Assembly: GCA_946406115.1 (NCBI GenBank)
Contig: OX291544.1
Coordinates: 9,920,001-9,984,000 of the forward strand
Direction: 5' to 3'
Length of the DNA stretch: 64,000 nt
Source of the DNA: Apoda limacodes
Lineage: Eukaryota; Arthropoda; Insecta; Lepidoptera; Limacodidae
The translations under genes were made by a program, and so were the position numbers. How positions within the stretch are numbered: the stretch's first letter is position 1; every line of letters starts with the position of its first letter. The notes under the pieces are model-generated. The model worked only from the letters and a program-made list of their open reading frames with translations. It searched no databases and was not told where the DNA came from. Positions 61,913-64,000 of this stretch are shown piece after piece.

Positions 61913-64000
61913 AGCGAAGTAAATATAATCTGGCCAGAAAACGGTAACTGACGTTAACTTTGATAAAGCCTTTGTGGTCATATAACGTGATGAATATCGG
62001 TTGAGTGTTATTCATGGCGGGCTTCAGCCGCAGCAAGGTAATCGATTTTGGTCGGACCGTCATTGTGTTACTGACAGCAGCGATGATTGCGTTTAATATA
62101 CATATTAAGTAATAGATGCAACATTTGCATTTAAACTTAATACTCTAACTATTAATTTAAATCAAATATTAGCTTCAATACTTATATAAAGGTCAGGGAT
62201 ATAAACTTGTACTTTACTAATACTAGTTATTTATGCAACTATAGTAGGCAAGTTCCGTAATAGTATTCCACAAGTATATAGGTAAAAGGGTATTTTAAGA
62301 AATATGAGATGTGCGTACATATGTACATACATACATTGCACACGTGGACATATTTGGTTTGTTCTGATAAGTACGGAAAAAGCGCCACGCACCCGCGTGC
62401 CTGACGATAACACGCATTTCCGTCAAAACATTCTTAGGGATGTTTTGTTGAAAAGTTTTTTTATTTTATTTATACACCACGTACATGAAGTATGTAGTAC
62501 ATAAAATAAAATAGAAAAAAATGAATAGTTTATTGTACTGACTCTTGTGGTAATAACTTAATTAGCAATATTTGTTTGCCGCTGTAGAAATATCTTCAAA
62601 TCTCTTCAATCTCTATCAAAGCTTGTATTATTAATGCTTATTTTGTAGACCAAATTAAATAACCAATAACCATGTATATGCTGCCGTTCTTTTATTTAAA
62701 AATAATAAATCAAAACTAGTGTCAAATTAATAATTTTTTCAGCAACTCATTTCATAAAGCCTGTACGCGCAACATTATGGCAAAGGCAACGAGTAAACCA
62801 TACTGAAAGGAGGTGCGACACGCTTCCGCTAGATGGCACTTAGTTATTTATTAACATTATTACAGACTGACAGGAAAACCCAAACCGTCTTAAGTCAAGT
62901 AACATTAATTATCTTAACTATATATACTCACTTACTGTATCAAATTACATGGAAACACAAGAATAAAAGACATAAAGAAAGAAAAAGTAATGCATACAGT
63001 AAGAAACATATAAAACAAAGTAAAGTATAGTAAAGTTATAAAAACAATGAATTACATAATGTAGGTCTTAAAACTAAGTTTTCTCAACTCATTACTAAAG
63101 ATTTAAAGCTTGGTTGTAGATAAAAATCATTAGGTAGTTTTTACTATTAGTTTCATTTTATAAGTAACAACTAGGTTTTCGTGCAAAAATTCAAAATCAT
63201 TTCTATAATATATAGTTACCTATCCTATAACAGTCAATTTGAAATTTAAATAAAACACAACCTAAATAATCAATTATTTTTTTAGTTAGTAGATAATTTA
63301 GTTAATCACTTTAATATTTGAATTAATGATTTAAACTTAAAATTTTATGCAGAATGCTACTACATGTTATTCGATATTAATATCTAATTTAAGGAATACT
63401 GAATAAATAGAATTAAATAAATAAAACCTTAATTTTTTTGCATTTTTTTTTGCAATCTTGAATTTTTTTTTCTAATCACTCACTTGTCTTAAAACTTATA
63501 TTAAATCAAAGCAGTTAACGTAAAGTTATTATTTTGGCATCTCAACTTAAAGTAAGACTTCAATAGTCTATTATCCTTTTCAATCGTAGCTTCAAGTGAT
63601 TTATTTTGTACTGCTTGGGATGGATATCAGGATCAGACGAATAGACCTGTCAAACACATTCCCTGAATGAGAAAAGGGTTCAGACAACGATTGGGTACAT
63701 AAAGAAAAAAGTTTGTATTGTGAAAATATAGTGAAAAAGCTATATTAAAAATAGTAAATAGACTTTAATTTTAATATTATTTGTTTTTTTATTTAATACT
63801 GTATGTTTGTATGACGTCACGGTTACCCACCCACATAGTGCGCTCATAATGTGGACGACAGCCTCTTTTTACGAACCACTTTGGTCCTGCGTGACAGAAA
63901 TCGCCACAACACTGGTTCAGAACCAGTTAGCAGTGTTTCTGGACTAAGGTGACTTTATATGTCCCATAAGTCATGAATACCAGCTTTAATAATAAGCGCT
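61913..64000. other. AT-rich region, no gene seen
   Basis: A slightly GC-richer patch at 62345-62410 and another at 63815-63950 are unassigned. The latter contains ACTGGTTCAGAACCAGT, a 17-bp palindrome. No exon is recognised. Confidence 0.45.

Noticed and set aside
63907..63925. ACTGGTTCAGAACCAGT palindrome as an operator or recombination site
   Set aside because: A single short palindrome with no context; such sites occur by chance in 64 kb.

Overview
The window is AT-rich eukaryotic DNA, almost certainly from a moth or butterfly (Lepidoptera). It carries spliced coding sequence, a tRNA-derived SINE family, the dispersed repeats typical of lepidopteran genomes, a mariner element, and jockey-like, CR1-like, Ty3/gypsy and probable BEL/Pao retroelements. 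I see no operons, rRNA, tRNA gene or CRISPR array.

Only one convincing host gene is present: an insect gustatory receptor on the + strand. I assembled it from four exons (21076-21777, 22221-22301, 27406-27562, 32518-32690). The splice sites and phases agree and the product is an uninterrupted 370 residues. Its introns are large and filled with transposons. Intron 2 holds a CR1-like element broken by a truncated Ty3/gypsy element. Intron 3 holds an internally deleted jockey-like element, a second CR1-like element in antisense, and a DNA transposon flanked by TTAA.

Layout. 0-21 kb: a mariner relic, a GC-rich island with a ~230 bp spaced duplication, several MITE-like elements, minisatellites, a SINE, a perfect 110 bp-arm palindrome and a complex satellite interrupted by an unknown insert. 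21-33 kb: the receptor gene and its intronic transposons. 33-45 kb: MITE, SINE, retroposon fragments, a (TG)n microsatellite and a 31-bp minisatellite. 45.3-48.6 kb: an element with ~890 bp terminal inverted repeats and a CR1-like endonuclease fragment in its loop. 50.1-57.4 kb: a very young LTR element with two 1,439 bp LTRs, a matching AGAC target duplication, and no gag or pol in the interior (LARD-like, minus strand). 57.4-64 kb: retroposon tails, an endonuclease fragment, a MITE split by a CR1-like tail, and weak exon candidates.

The most notable items are the non-coding LTR element, the long-inverted-repeat element, the perfect palindrome, and the receptor gene spread through transposon-filled introns. 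Homology calls rest on motif recognition by eye; no database search was run.
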